Of a DNA stretch of 64,000 nt, positions 16,977-25,740 are shown in pieces. The DNA lies in assembly GCF_030689685.1 (NCBI RefSeq), contig NZ_JAUYEY010000021.1:1-64000 (forward strand), read 5' to 3'. Both the position numbers and the translations under genes were made by a program. Below the pieces are notes generated by a model. The model had not been told where the DNA came from, made no database searches, and saw nothing but the letters and a program-made list of their open reading frames with translations. The stretch comes from Polaromonas sp. Its GTDB lineage: Bacteria > Pseudomonadota > Gammaproteobacteria > Burkholderiales > Burkholderiaceae_C. Positions within the stretch are counted from its first letter, which is position 1, and each line of letters opens with the position of its first letter.

Positions 16977-17324
16977 TTACGTCGATACGAGGAAGGCGAT
17001 AAAAACGCCTGCACCCGTCAGGCTCAAAAGCAGCACGGCGCCGGCTCCACAATCTTTGGCAACCTGAACAGCGGGATGGTGCTCTGGACTGAGGTGATCC
17101 AGGGCATGCTCCAAAGCTGTGTTGAAAAGCTCCGCCGCCAACACGAGGCCGCAGTTCATCAGCAATAACGCCCACCACACCATTTCGGGTTGCCGCCAGA
17201 GGAGAATGAACACGATGCCCAAGGCAACAACAGCCTGCTGACGGAAGCTTTTTTCGCCTCGCCATGCGCAGCGCACACCTTGCATGGCAAAACCAAGTCG
17301 TCGGTGAAAAGATTGATTTTTCAT
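16977..17324 (-). CDS. dgkA: Diacylglycerol kinase
   Basis: This is a small inner-membrane enzyme of 115 residues that phosphorylates diacylglycerol to phosphatidic acid, recycling lipid from membrane-derived glycan synthesis. The family signature AAELFNTALEHALDHLS and AKDCGAGAVLLL is intact, and EKSFRQQA near the N-terminus matches the amphipathic surface helix. There are three hydrophobic segments. I chose ATG 17324 (MKNQSFHRRLGF), which gives the normal DgkA length; the longer frame adds 28 residues without homology. It is divergent from the PAP2-type phosphatase gene, another phosphatidate or undecaprenyl-phosphate enzyme, so the two may act in related lipid recycling. Confidence 0.9.
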   Translation of the reverse strand: MKNQSFHRRLGFAMQGVRCAWRGEKSFRQQAVVALGIVFILLWRQPEMVWWALLLMNCGLVLAAELFNTALEHALDHLSPEHHPAVQVAKDCGAGAVLLLSLTGAGVFIAFLVST

Positions 17325-17461
17325 GGGGTGTTTCTGGTTGATTCGCTCTATGCAGGACTCGGCTGCACGCTTGAAATAGCAGCGCACCATGTTTCCAGCA
17401 TCGCTCACCGCCGAGTATGCTCTGACCTAGACCCAAGTCCAATAGACCACTAAAGTGCCTC

Positions 17462-19081
17462 ATGCCTGCCGCGTTCATTTTTTATACGATCTTGTTCTTC
17501 ACACTCGTCGTTTTTCCGGCCGCATTGATTCTTGTCGTTCTGCTTTTTCTCGAACACGAGCGCAAGTTGTGGCAACGCATAAAACCGGTGATTGGACCGA
17601 TTGGCCGGATGCTGGCGCGAAGCCCCAGGGTCGCGGGCATCGGAGCGCGCTTCCCGCACACGATGAGATTCCTGGCTCATCGTCTTGATCCGCGTGACCC
17701 TTGGGGAATGCCCGCGACACTCGCTGGCGTTGCCATGGTCGTGGGCCTGTGGTTCTTTCTCGGGGTGTTGCAAGACCTCGTGGCAAAAGATCCGCTGGTA
17801 ATACTTGATATTCGGCTCCACAATGCGGTGCCACTTTTCCGCACCGCAGGGATGACGCGCTTCATGCTGGTGCTCACGGAGCTTGGTGGTGCCGCAGTTT
17901 TATCGCTTTTATGCCTGGGCATTGCACTTCGCGCGCTTGCCAGGGGCCGTCTGCGGCTTGCAGCCACATTTATGCTCGCCCTCGGCGGCACAGGTCTTAT
18001 CTCGCTGAGTCTCAAGACGCTTATCGGCAACGCGCGGCCGATTGATGCGCTTATCAGCATGCAAGACGCGAGCTTTCCATCAGGGCATATGCTGTCGGGC
18101 GCGGTCGTGTACGGGCTGCTCGCGGCTCTGCTGCTGGGCAGTCGGGTACGCCATGGCCTGCGCGCTCTTGGCGTCACGGTTTTGCTTCTTGTTATTGTGG
18201 GCATCGGCTTGTCACGTCTGTACCTTGGCGTGCACTGGCCGTCTGACCTTTTAGGCAGTCTCGCGTTGGCGCTTATCGGTATTGCTGCGTTGCTTTTCTT
18301 TCTGTATTACCCTCAACCGATTCGAGGCATTGACACGTTCAAGCTGCCGCTCAGTCCCCGCGTCATCTGCATGGCAGGCAACACTGTGCTGGTCGTGGCA
18401 CTGGGCGCCACCGCCATGCTAGCCAGCCAGGCAAAAGTAATCTTGATCGAACCACCGTTGGCCAGTCACTCGCTCGATATTCAAGCGCTGCGCGCAGCGC
18501 TACCACCGGGCCTGCCGCGTTGGTCGGAGGACCTTATCGGTGGCCGCATGGAACCTATCTCGCTGGTACTGGTCGGTTCTGAGGACGATATCCTTGGGGC
18601 GTTCACTCGTGCTGGATGGGCGCTGGCCGATCCACCGACCCCCGTGCGCGTTCTACAGGAAGGGATTGCCGCATTGCGTAACCTTCCAGACCCAACGGGG
18701 CCAGCAACGCCGGCGTTCTTCATGGACCGGCCACAAAGTTTCACGTTTGAGAAATCTGACTTGGGCTCTCCTACCATTCGCCGACGGCACCACACCCGCC
18801 TGTGGCAGACGCTGCATTGTCTTGTGCCCAACTGTCGTCGTGTGTGGGTCGCGACCGTAAGTTTTGATGTCGGAATGAGGTTCTCCGAACGTCTTTACCT
18901 GCCAACCCACCGCATTGACCCCGCTCTCGATGCTGAGCGAGCGCTTATTGCTGCCGAACTTGTGCAGGTGGGCGCGACACAAGAGGGCACTGTGACGGTG
19001 TCGCCACCGCTGCACGGGAAAAACGCCGCCGGAGACCCGTTCTGGACCGATGGCCGTGCAGTGGTGCTCGTGATGCCATGA
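17462..19081 (+). CDS. PAP2 phosphatase with LssY-type C-terminal domain
   Basis: This 539-residue membrane protein has an N-terminal hydrophobic region and a PAP2 acid-phosphatase domain. The three motifs are KTLIGNARP (near 183), SFPSGHMLSG (near 201) and SRLYLGVHWPSDLLG (near 252). Residues about 330-539 are an LssY_C-like domain, with EDLIGGRMEPISLVLVGSED and RHHTRLWQT. Such proteins dephosphorylate lipid phosphates or isoprenyl pyrophosphates at the outer face of the inner membrane. All catalytic residues look intact. The gene is divergent from dgkA with a 137-bp gap. Confidence 0.9.
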   Translation: MPAAFIFYTILFFTLVVFPAALILVVLLFLEHERKLWQRIKPVIGPIGRMLARSPRVAGIGARFPHTMRFLAHRLDPRDPWGMPATLAGVAMVVGLWFFLGVLQDLVAKDPLVILDIRLHNAVPLFRTAGMTRFMLVLTELGGAAVLSLLCLGIALRALARGRLRLAATFMLALGGTGLISLSLKTLIGNARPIDALISMQDASFPSGHMLSGAVVYGLLAALLLGSRVRHGLRALGVTVLLLVIVGIGLSRLYLGVHWPSDLLGSLALALIGIAALLFFLYYPQPIRGIDTFKLPLSPRVICMAGNTVLVVALGATAMLASQAKVILIEPPLASHSLDIQALRAALPPGLPRWSEDLIGGRMEPISLVLVGSEDDILGAFTRAGWALADPPTPVRVLQEGIAALRNLPDPTGPATPAFFMDRPQSFTFEKSDLGSPTIRRRHHTRLWQTLHCLVPNCRRVWVATVSFDVGMRFSERLYLPTHRIDPALDAERALIAAELVQVGATQEGTVTVSPPLHGKNAAGDPFWTDGRAVVLVMP

Positions 19082-19193
19082 CACCCAGACGTATCACGCT
19101 ACAGGCCCTGTCGTGCGGGCGTCAGCTACTTCCCGTTGAAGTCGCTACAGTGGTGTTTGCCCAGCTTCCCCATTCCTTTTGTACCTCCTTCTT

Positions 19194-21077
19194 ATGAGCT
19201 TGCGCCCCACGCTCGATTTTTTGCTCTACCAATGGCTCAACGTCGAGTCGCTGAACCAGCGCGAGCGTTTTGCAGACCATTCGCGCGAAACCTTCGACGC
19301 GGTATTCGACACTTGTGAACGCATCGCGCGCGAAAAGTACGCGCCGTTCAACCGGCTGGTGGACACCCAGGAGCCGCATTTCGACGGCGAAAAAGTCATC
19401 CTGCCGCAAGCCACACACGACGCCCACAAGGCCTATGCCGCATCGGGCATGCTCAGCGCCGCACAGGACTACGACGAAGGCGGCATGCAGCTGCCCTACA
19501 CCATCGAAGCAGCGGCCAACTGCTTTTTTGCGATGGCCTCGGTCAGCATGGGCTCCAGCCTGCTGACCAAGGGCAATGCCAATTTGTTGCTGGTGCACGG
19601 CACCGAGGCGCAGAAAGAGGTGTTTGCGCGTAACGAATTTTCCGGGCGCTTTTCCGGCACCATGTGTTTGTCCGAGCCGCAGGCTGGTTCTTCGCTGAGC
19701 GACATCACCACCCGCGCTGTCCCTGATGGCGAAGACTTTGAAGCCGAAGTACTGGGCCCGCGTTACCGGCTCAGGGGCAACAAGATGTGGATATCGGCCG
19801 GTGAACACGAGCTGACCGAAAACATCATTCACCTGGTGCTGGCCAAGATCCCCGGGGCGGATGGCAAACTGATACCGGGCACACGCGGCATCTCGCTGTT
19901 TATCGTGCCGAAGTGGCTGGTGACCGTGGAGAGCCCTCACCCCAGCCCTCTCCCAGGGGGAGAGGGTGAGAAGGGCAGCGTGAAGGTCACGCTGGGTGCC
20001 CGGAACGATGTCGCTCTGGCCGGGCTGAACCACAAGCTGGGCTGGCGCGGCACCACCAACACCCTGCTCAATTTCGGCGAGGGCAAATACCCGGTGGGCG
20101 GGCAGGCCGGCGCTGTGGGTTACCTGGTCGGCAAGCCGCACGAAGGCCTGCGCTGCATGTTCCACATGATGAACGAGGCGCGCATCGGTGTGGGCACGGC
20201 GGCGGTCATGCTGGGCATGGCCGGGTATTACGCCAGCCTGGATTACGCGAAGAACCGGCCCCAGGGCAGGCCCGTGGGTGCTGGAGGAAAAGACGCATCG
20301 CAGCCGCAGGTGCGCATCATCGAACACGCGGATGTCAAACGCATGCTACTCGCCCAAAAAGCCTATTGCGAAGGTGCGCTGGCGCTGGAGCTGTATTGCG
20401 CGCGCCTGGTTGACGAGCAACATACCGCCGAGGCGCAGGCGGCCGATGACGCGCGCCTGCTGCTGGAGGTGCTGACACCGATTGCCAAAAGCTGGCCCAG
20501 CGAATGGTGTCTGGAAGCCAACTCGCTGGCGATTCAGATCCACGGCGGTTATGGCTACACGCGCGACTTCCCGGTCGAGCAGTACTGGCGCGACAACCGG
20601 CTGAACATGATCCACGAGGGCACACACGGCATCCAGGCCACCGACCTGTTGGGCCGCAAGGTGCTGATGGAGGGTGGCAAGGGCCTGGCCCTGCTGGCGG
20701 CACGTATCAACAGCACCATCGAACGAGCGATCCAGTTGCCCGAACTGGCGGCTTACGCCAATGCTTTGGGCCACGCCCTGCAGCAGGTCGGCGCCACGAC
20801 CAAAGCCGCCTGGGCCACCGGCAGCCCGACGGATGCGCTGGCCAATGCCGTGCCTTATATGCAGGGCTTTGGCCACACGGTGCTGGCCTGGATCTGGCTC
20901 GATGTTGCGCTCGCCGCCCTCAAGGCAGACGCTACAAAATCCATAGCTGTTACCGCAGGTAAGCTGGGTGCCGTGCGCTACTTTTATCACTACGAATTGC
21001 CTAAAATCGACGCCTGGCTCAACGTGGTGGCCAATCGTGACCTGACTTGCGCCGACTTGCCCGAAGAGGCTTTTTGA
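19194..21077 (+). CDS. Acyl-CoA dehydrogenase, long C-terminal-domain type
   Basis: This is a flavoenzyme of about 627 residues from the acyl-CoA dehydrogenase family with an extended C-terminal domain. Typical segments are MCLSEPQAGSSLSDI (flavin/substrate loop), IHGGYGYTRDFPVEQYWRD and IYEGT-like IHEGTHGIQATDLLGRK near the C-terminus. ATG 19194 (MSLRPTLDF) is preferred over 19179 because family members begin here. It starts a plus-strand run of eight genes up to 27628 that looks like an acyl-CoA degradation cluster. Residues about 246-262 (ESPHPSPLPGGEGEKGS) are encoded by an inserted palindromic repeat and do not belong to the family fold. Confidence 0.92.
   Translation: MSLRPTLDFLLYQWLNVESLNQRERFADHSRETFDAVFDTCERIAREKYAPFNRLVDTQEPHFDGEKVILPQATHDAHKAYAASGMLSAAQDYDEGGMQLPYTIEAAANCFFAMASVSMGSSLLTKGNANLLLVHGTEAQKEVFARNEFSGRFSGTMCLSEPQAGSSLSDITTRAVPDGEDFEAEVLGPRYRLRGNKMWISAGEHELTENIIHLVLAKIPGADGKLIPGTRGISLFIVPKWLVTVESPHPSPLPGGEGEKGSVKVTLGARNDVALAGLNHKLGWRGTTNTLLNFGEGKYPVGGQAGAVGYLVGKPHEGLRCMFHMMNEARIGVGTAAVMLGMAGYYASLDYAKNRPQGRPVGAGGKDASQPQVRIIEHADVKRMLLAQKAYCEGALALELYCARLVDEQHTAEAQAADDARLLLEVLTPIAKSWPSEWCLEANSLAIQIHGGYGYTRDFPVEQYWRDNRLNMIHEGTHGIQATDLLGRKVLMEGGKGLALLAARINSTIERAIQLPELAAYANALGHALQQVGATTKAAWATGSPTDALANAVPYMQGFGHTVLAWIWLDVALAALKADATKSIAVTAGKLGAVRYFYHYELPKIDAWLNVVANRDLTCADLPEEAF
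19931..19974. repeat. Palindromic repeat inserted in frame in an acyl-CoA dehydrogenase gene
   Basis: The segment reads CCCTCACCCCAGCCCTCTCC, then CAGG, then GGGAGAGGGTGAG. It forms a strong hairpin and encodes PHPSPLPGGEGE without breaking the frame. A longer relative is inside the second acyl-CoA dehydrogenase gene at 24061-24200. Confidence 0.8.
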
Positions 21078-21307
21078 TGGGGTTTTTCAAGGAGTCAGCC
21101 AGCAGCACGTCGAGCAAGGCCATCACCCGCCTGCAGCAGCTGATCTGGGTTCTGATTTACGGCGGACTGCTCACGCTGGTGCTGGGCCTGTCGGTGCAGC
21201 GCAGCGATGATGCGCTGGGTTGGTCGCTGGTGGTCGGCGGGGGTATGGTGGCGGCGATTGGTTTTGCCCTGATTTATGTGCGCTCACGCTTGACGGCCGG
21301 CGACTGA
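21077..21307 (+). CDS. Small two-helix membrane protein
   Basis: This 76-residue protein has a polar N-terminus (MGFFKESASSTSSKAITR) and two hydrophobic segments, LIWVLIYGGLLTLVLGLSV and WSLVVGGGMVAAIGFALIYV. Its ATG shares one base with the stop of the upstream dehydrogenase (TGATG), so the two are translationally coupled. I do not recognise the family. Its place inside the acyl-CoA cluster suggests a role in membrane anchoring or transport, which is inference. Confidence 0.75.
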   Translation: MGFFKESASSTSSKAITRLQQLIWVLIYGGLLTLVLGLSVQRSDDALGWSLVVGGGMVAAIGFALIYVRSRLTAGD

Positions 21308-21387
21308 CACGTCCGCCTCGCGACAGCCGATGAGGCCGCATTGCGCGACACTGGTTTCACATTTTCAAGCCACAAGGAGCAAGCAAC

Positions 21388-22179
21388 ATGACTCGAACCG
21401 TCCAGCAACTTTTCGACCTTACCGGAAAAACCGCGCTGGTCACCGGCGGCTCGCGCGGCCTGGGCCTGCAACTGGCGCAGGCGCTGGGCGAAGCCGGCGC
21501 CAAAATCATGCTGAGCTCGCGCAAGGCTGAAGACCTGGAAGAGTCGGCTGCCACGCTGAAGGCTGCCGGCATTGCGGTGGACTGGATTGCCGCCGATTGC
21601 TCGAAAGAGGCCGACATTCGCGGTCTGGCCGACGAGACCCTCAAGCGCTTCGGCCATGTGGACATTCTGGTCAACAATGCAGGCGCTGCCTGGGGCGCAC
21701 CGGCCGAGGACCACCCGGTCGAAGCCTGGGACAAAGTCATGAACCTCAACATCCGCGGCTACTTCATCCTGAGCCAGCACATTGCCAAGCGCAGCATGAT
21801 CGCGCGCCGCTCTGGCCGCATCATCAATGTGGCGTCGATTGCCGGCCTGGGCGGCAACCCGCCCGAGATGACCACTGTGGCCTACAACACGTCCAAAGGC
21901 GCAGTCATCAACTTCACCCGCGCACTCGGCTGCGAATGGGGCAAGTACAACATCACCGTCAACGCGATCTGCCCAGGCTTCTTCCCGAGCAAGATGACGG
22001 TGGGCACGCTCAAGGCCCTGGGCGAAGAAAAACTCGCCGCCCACGCGCCGCTGCGCCGCCTTGGTGATGACGAAGACCTCAAGGGCCTGTGTGTGCTGTA
22101 CGCATCCGACGCAGGCAAACACATCACGGCGCAGTGGCTGGCGGTGGATGGCGGCGTGTCTTCAGTAACCGGCGGTTGA
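21388..22179 (+). CDS. SDR family oxidoreductase
   Basis: This is a 263-residue NAD(P)-dependent classical short-chain dehydrogenase. The cofactor motif TGGSRGLG is near residue 18, the NNAG motif is in ILVNNAGAAWG, Ser is in NVASIAGLGG, and the catalytic Tyr and Lys are in YNTSKGAVINFTRALG. The start follows AAGGAGCAAGCAAC. Within the acyl-CoA cluster it could oxidise a 3-hydroxyacyl-CoA, in place of a FadB-type enzyme, which is inference. Confidence 0.92.
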   Translation: MTRTVQQLFDLTGKTALVTGGSRGLGLQLAQALGEAGAKIMLSSRKAEDLEESAATLKAAGIAVDWIAADCSKEADIRGLADETLKRFGHVDILVNNAGAAWGAPAEDHPVEAWDKVMNLNIRGYFILSQHIAKRSMIARRSGRIINVASIAGLGGNPPEMTTVAYNTSKGAVINFTRALGCEWGKYNITVNAICPGFFPSKMTVGTLKALGEEKLAAHAPLRRLGDDEDLKGLCVLYASDAGKHITAQWLAVDGGVSSVTGG

Positions 22180-22186
22180 TCAAGTC

Positions 22187-22618
22187 ATGAACTTCGGCGT
22201 CGAGATTCCCTTTGTCCATCATCTGGGCTTCGAGCTGGTGCTGTTTGAAGGCGGTCATTCGCAGATTGACTACCTGCCCAAGCCCGAACACCTTAATTCT
22301 TTTTCGGTCACGCATGGCGGGGCGCTGATGACTTTGCTTGATGTGGTCATGGCGACGGCTGCGCGCAGTACGCGCCAGGAGATGGGTGTGGTCACCATCG
22401 AGATGAAAACCAGTTTCATGCAACCGGCGCGCGGCAAACTCAGCGGCAAGGGCCGGCTCATGCACAGCACGGCTACCATGGCTTTCACCGAGGGCACTGT
22501 CTATGACGCAGACGGCAAGGCCTGTGCGCACGCCACAGGTACTTTCAAGTACGTTAAACGGCTGCCTGTGGGGTCCAAAGAGGTGAACCCGCTCAATTTC
22601 GGCATTTCAACCGACTGA
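22187..22618 (+). CDS. PaaI-type hotdog thioesterase
   Basis: This 143-residue protein has the hotdog fold of the PaaI/YdiI thioesterase group. The segment LNSFSVTHGGALMTLLDVVMATAA carries the family HGGA motif, and TIEMKTSFMQPA follows. It begins 7 bases after the SDR stop and shares its transcript. It could hydrolyse acyl-CoA end products or stalled intermediates of the cluster pathway. Confidence 0.9.
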   Translation: MNFGVEIPFVHHLGFELVLFEGGHSQIDYLPKPEHLNSFSVTHGGALMTLLDVVMATAARSTRQEMGVVTIEMKTSFMQPARGKLSGKGRLMHSTATMAFTEGTVYDADGKACAHATGTFKYVKRLPVGSKEVNPLNFGISTD

Positions 22619-22640
22619 GGCTTATTTTTCACGTCAAATC

Positions 22641-22690
22641 GTGCTGTAGCCCTTATTCCACGGGCGTAAGCAGCTCCTAATATTATAGCA
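22641..22690. repeat. Dispersed intergenic repeat
   Basis: The segment GTGCTGTAGCCCTTATTCCA, CGGGCGTAAGCAGCTCC and TAATATTATAGC is a copy of the repeat also seen at 5294, 30696 and 42802. It separates the thioesterase and reductase genes and ends just before the latter's ribosome-binding region. Confidence 0.75.
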
Positions 22691-22705
22691 ACTGAGGATA
22701 CTTTC

Positions 22706-23722
22706 ATGCCACTCAATCAGCAAATCCATCTCGACAACCGCCCCACCGGCGAAGCGGTAGCCAGCAACTTCAAGCTCGTCAGCAGCGACACGCCCGCATT
22801 GCAAGACGGCCAGGTGCTGGTGCGCCACCATTTCATGAGCCTGGACCCCTACATGCGTGGCCGCATGAACGACGCCAAGAGTTATGCCCAGCCGCAGGCG
22901 CTGGGCCAGGTCATGGGCGGCGGCACGGCGGGCGAGGTGGTCGACTCGAAGAACCCTAAATTTGCCGTTGGTGACAAGGTGGTCGGCATGGGCGGCTGGC
23001 AAGCGTACAGCGTGGTCGATGCGAACCAGCCCGGCGCGCTGCGCAAGGTCGATACCACCCATGTGCCGCTGTCGCATTACCTCGGCGCCGTGGGCATGCC
23101 GGGCGTGACGGCGTGGTACGGTCTGGTGAAAATCATTGAACCGAAAGCCGGCCAGACGGTGGTGGTCAGCGCCGCCACCGGCGCCGTGGGCAGCGCCTTT
23201 GGCGCCCTGGCCAAGGCACGCGGCTGCCGCACCGTGGGTATTGCCGGCGGTCCGGACAAATGCAAATACGCGGTCGATGAGCTGGGCTTCGACGTCTGCA
23301 TCGACTACAAAGAGCACAAAGACGCCGCTTCGCTGTCGAAGGCGCTCAAGCAAGCCTGCCCCGATGGCATCGACGGCTACTTCGAAAACGTAGGCGGCAT
23401 GATTCTGGACGCCGTGTTGAGCCGCATGAACGCCTTTGGCCGCATCGCGCTGTGCGGCATGATCGCCGGCTACGACGGCCAGCCGCTGCCCATGACCTAT
23501 CCCCAGCTGATCCTGACCAACCGCCTGAAGATTCAGGGCTTCATCGTCAGTGAACACATGGAAGTCTGGCCCGAAGCCCTGAAAGAGCTCGGCATGCTGG
23601 TGGGTACCGGCAAGCTCAAACCGCGTGAGACGGTGGCGCAGGGCATTGCTGCTGCACCGGAAGCTTTCCTGGGTTTGCTCAAAGGCAAAAACTTCGGCAA
23701 ACAGCTTGTGAAGCTGGTCTGA
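22706..23722 (+). CDS. NADP-dependent medium-chain reductase (CurA/PTGR type)
   Basis: This 338-residue zinc-independent enzyme belongs to the MDR superfamily group of leukotriene B4 12-hydroxydehydrogenase and curcumin reductase. Signature segments are MSLDPYMRGRMND near residue 43, LGAVGMPGVTAWYGL near 128, VVVSAATGAVGS (cofactor-binding) near 152, and GYFENVGG near 225. These enzymes reduce alpha,beta-unsaturated carbonyls with NADPH. It lies in the acyl-CoA cluster between the thioesterase and second dehydrogenase, behind AACTGAGGA. Confidence 0.92.
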   Translation: MPLNQQIHLDNRPTGEAVASNFKLVSSDTPALQDGQVLVRHHFMSLDPYMRGRMNDAKSYAQPQALGQVMGGGTAGEVVDSKNPKFAVGDKVVGMGGWQAYSVVDANQPGALRKVDTTHVPLSHYLGAVGMPGVTAWYGLVKIIEPKAGQTVVVSAATGAVGSAFGALAKARGCRTVGIAGGPDKCKYAVDELGFDVCIDYKEHKDAASLSKALKQACPDGIDGYFENVGGMILDAVLSRMNAFGRIALCGMIAGYDGQPLPMTYPQLILTNRLKIQGFIVSEHMEVWPEALKELGMLVGTGKLKPRETVAQGIAAAPEAFLGLLKGKNFGKQLVKLV

Positions 23723-23754
23723 ATCAGCGACTACGCCGCCGGAAGGAGATGCAG

Positions 23755-25530
23755 ATGACCCACGAAGTCTTTAACCAGCCGACGCCGTTGGTGGACTACA
23801 ACCTGTTCGATACCAACCAGGGCTTGCTTGATGCCTTGAAGTTCAACGCGCCGTCTCTGGCGACCGCTGAGCTGTCGGCACTGGGAGAGCGTCTTGGCAG
23901 CGCGGACATGCAAACCCACGCGCGCCTGGCCAACACCCACACGCCGCAACTGCACAGCCACGACCGCTTTGGCCGCCGGGTGGACCAGGTGGAGTTTCAC
24001 CCGAGTTATCACGCGCTGATGTCGCTGGCCACCAGCGCGGGCCTGCACGGAACGCCCTGGGGGAGCCCTCACCCTAGCCCTCTCCCAGGGGGCGAGGGGA
24101 TAACTCCTTCTGCCTTACTCCCTCTCCGACGGAGAGAGGGGATAACTCCTTCTGCCTTACTCCCTCTCCCTCTGGGAGAGGGCAGGGGTGAGGGCTCTCC
24201 CCGGCTTTTTCCATCTTCGCCACACCTCCTGCGCGCAGCAGGTTTCATGCTTTTCACCGAGCTCGAGCCTTCGACGCTTTGCCCGATCTCCATGACCTAC
24301 GCGGTCACGCCGGCGCTGCGCAGCAATGCGGCCATCCATGCCGACTGGGCGCCCAAACTCACCAGCCGCGCTTACGACCCGGCCCTCAAGCTGTTTTCTG
24401 AAAAAACCGGCGTGACCATGGGCATGGGCATGACCGAAAAGCAGGGTGGCTCCGACGTGCGCGCCAATACGACGCAGGCCACAGCCGATGGCAGCGATGC
24501 TTGGGGCCAACGCTTTAGGTTGACGGGCCACAAATGGTTTTTCTCGGCCCCCATGTGTGATGCCTTTCTGGTGCTGGCGCAGGCGCCGACCGGACTCAGC
24601 TGCTTTTTTCTGCCGCGTGTTTTGCCCGATGGAACGCTCAATGCCATCCGCATCCAGCGCCTGAAAGACAAACTGGGCAACAAGGCCAACGCGAGTTCTG
24701 AAGTCGAATTTGAAGGTACCACCGCCTGGTTGGTCGGCGAAGAAGGGCGCGGCGTACCGCAAATCCTTGAAATGGGCACCATGACGCGGCTCGACTGCGC
24801 CTTGGGCACCAGCGGCTTGATGCGCCAGGCGCTGTCCATCGCGTTGAACCATTGCGCCCAGCGTCAGGCCTTTGGCAAAGCACTGATTGAGCAGCCCTTG
24901 ATGCGCAACGTGCTGGCCGATCTGGCGCTCGAATCGGAAGCCGCCACCGCGCTGTCCATGCGCCTGGCCCGCGCCTTTGACAACAGCACCGATGCGCATG
25001 AGCAGGCCATGGCGCGGCTGCTCACGCCGGTGGCCAAGTTCTGGATCTGCAAACGTGGCAGCCACTTTGCGCAGGAAGCGATGGAGTGCCTGGGCGGCAA
25101 CGGTTATGTGGAAGAAGGCGGCGAAGGCATCATGGCGCGTATCTACCGCGAGATGCCGCTCAACTCCATCTGGGAAGGCGCGGGCAACATCATGGCACTG
25201 GATCTGTTGCGTGCCTTGTGCAAGGCCGACGCAGCGGCGGCGCTGTCGCTTGAGCTGGCACCGGCCAAAGGCGCGCACCCGGAGCTGGACCGGCTGGCGG
25301 CCGCCTTGCCAACCAGGGTGGAAGAGATGGCGACTGAAATTGAAGCCCGGCGCCTGGCGCAAGACGTGGCGCTGGCGGTGCAGGCCGCGCTGCTGTACCA
25401 AAGTGCTCCGACTGCGGTGTTTAGTGCCTTCTGTGATTCCCGGCTGGTGGGCAACTGGGGCCAGGCCTTTGGCACGCTGGGCGCCGGTACCGACTTTGAT
25501 GCATTGATTGCCCGTGCCATGCCGCACTAG
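23755..25530 (+). CDS. AidB-like acyl-CoA dehydrogenase with a repeat-encoded insert
   Basis: This flavoprotein of about 591 residues resembles AidB and isovaleryl-CoA dehydrogenase-like proteins. Typical segments are MGMTEKQGGSDVRANTT, YRLTGHKWF-like RFRLTGHKWFFSAP, LEMGTMTRLDCALGTSGLMR and MECLGGNGYVEEG near the C-terminus. ATG 23755 is chosen over 23749 because AGGAG at 23741-23745 is too close to the earlier codon. Residues about 104-155 are not family sequence: they are read through a tripled palindromic repeat (24061-24200) plus a short tail between GLHGTPW and RAAGFMLFTELEP. The frame stays open, so the gene may still be functional. Confidence 0.88.
   Translation: MTHEVFNQPTPLVDYNLFDTNQGLLDALKFNAPSLATAELSALGERLGSADMQTHARLANTHTPQLHSHDRFGRRVDQVEFHPSYHALMSLATSAGLHGTPWGSPHPSPLPGGEGITPSALLPLRRREGITPSALLPLPLGEGRGEGSPRLFPSSPHLLRAAGFMLFTELEPSTLCPISMTYAVTPALRSNAAIHADWAPKLTSRAYDPALKLFSEKTGVTMGMGMTEKQGGSDVRANTTQATADGSDAWGQRFRLTGHKWFFSAPMCDAFLVLAQAPTGLSCFFLPRVLPDGTLNAIRIQRLKDKLGNKANASSEVEFEGTTAWLVGEEGRGVPQILEMGTMTRLDCALGTSGLMRQALSIALNHCAQRQAFGKALIEQPLMRNVLADLALESEAATALSMRLARAFDNSTDAHEQAMARLLTPVAKFWICKRGSHFAQEAMECLGGNGYVEEGGEGIMARIYREMPLNSIWEGAGNIMALDLLRALCKADAAAALSLELAPAKGAHPELDRLAAALPTRVEEMATEIEARRLAQDVALAVQAALLYQSAPTAVFSAFCDSRLVGNWGQAFGTLGAGTDFDALIARAMPH
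24061..24200. repeat. Composite palindromic repeat inserted in frame
   Basis: The insert starts GGGAGCCCTCACCCTAGCCC and ends GGCAGGGGTGAGGGCTC, so its outer ends are inverted. Inside are two direct copies of GGGATAACTCCTTCTGCCTT, each followed by ACTCCCTCTCC, and further CCCTCTCC/GGAGAGGG arms. It encodes the repeated peptide ITPSALLPL and keeps the host frame open. Confidence 0.85.
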
Positions 25531-25597
25531 AGGAGTTCGCGCTGGTCAAACTCGCCACAGCATTCACGTTTGAAGAAGTCAAGAATTGATTTCACAA

Positions 25598-25695
25598 AGA
25601 GATCAAGGAGGTCAAGGAGGTCAAGGAGGTCAAGGAGGAATACAAGTGTTTGAGTGTTTTTACGTCCCCCCTCCTTATCTCTTTGATCTCCTTGT
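25598..25695. repeat. 9-bp tandem repeats within an inverted repeat, intergenic
   Basis: Four 9-bp units (ATCAAGGAG once, then GTCAAGGAG three times) occupy 25602-25637. Together with flanking ACAAAGAGATCAAGGAG they are partly mirrored by CTCCTTATCTCTTTGATCTC at 25671-25690, giving a potential long hairpin. The 210-bp gap between the dehydrogenase and GST genes holds nothing else I recognise except the ribosome-binding site near 25730. Confidence 0.75.
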
Positions 25696-25740
25696 TCAAT
25701 TCTGTTTTTACTGTTTTTAGTATCCCCGCAGGAGACACCC

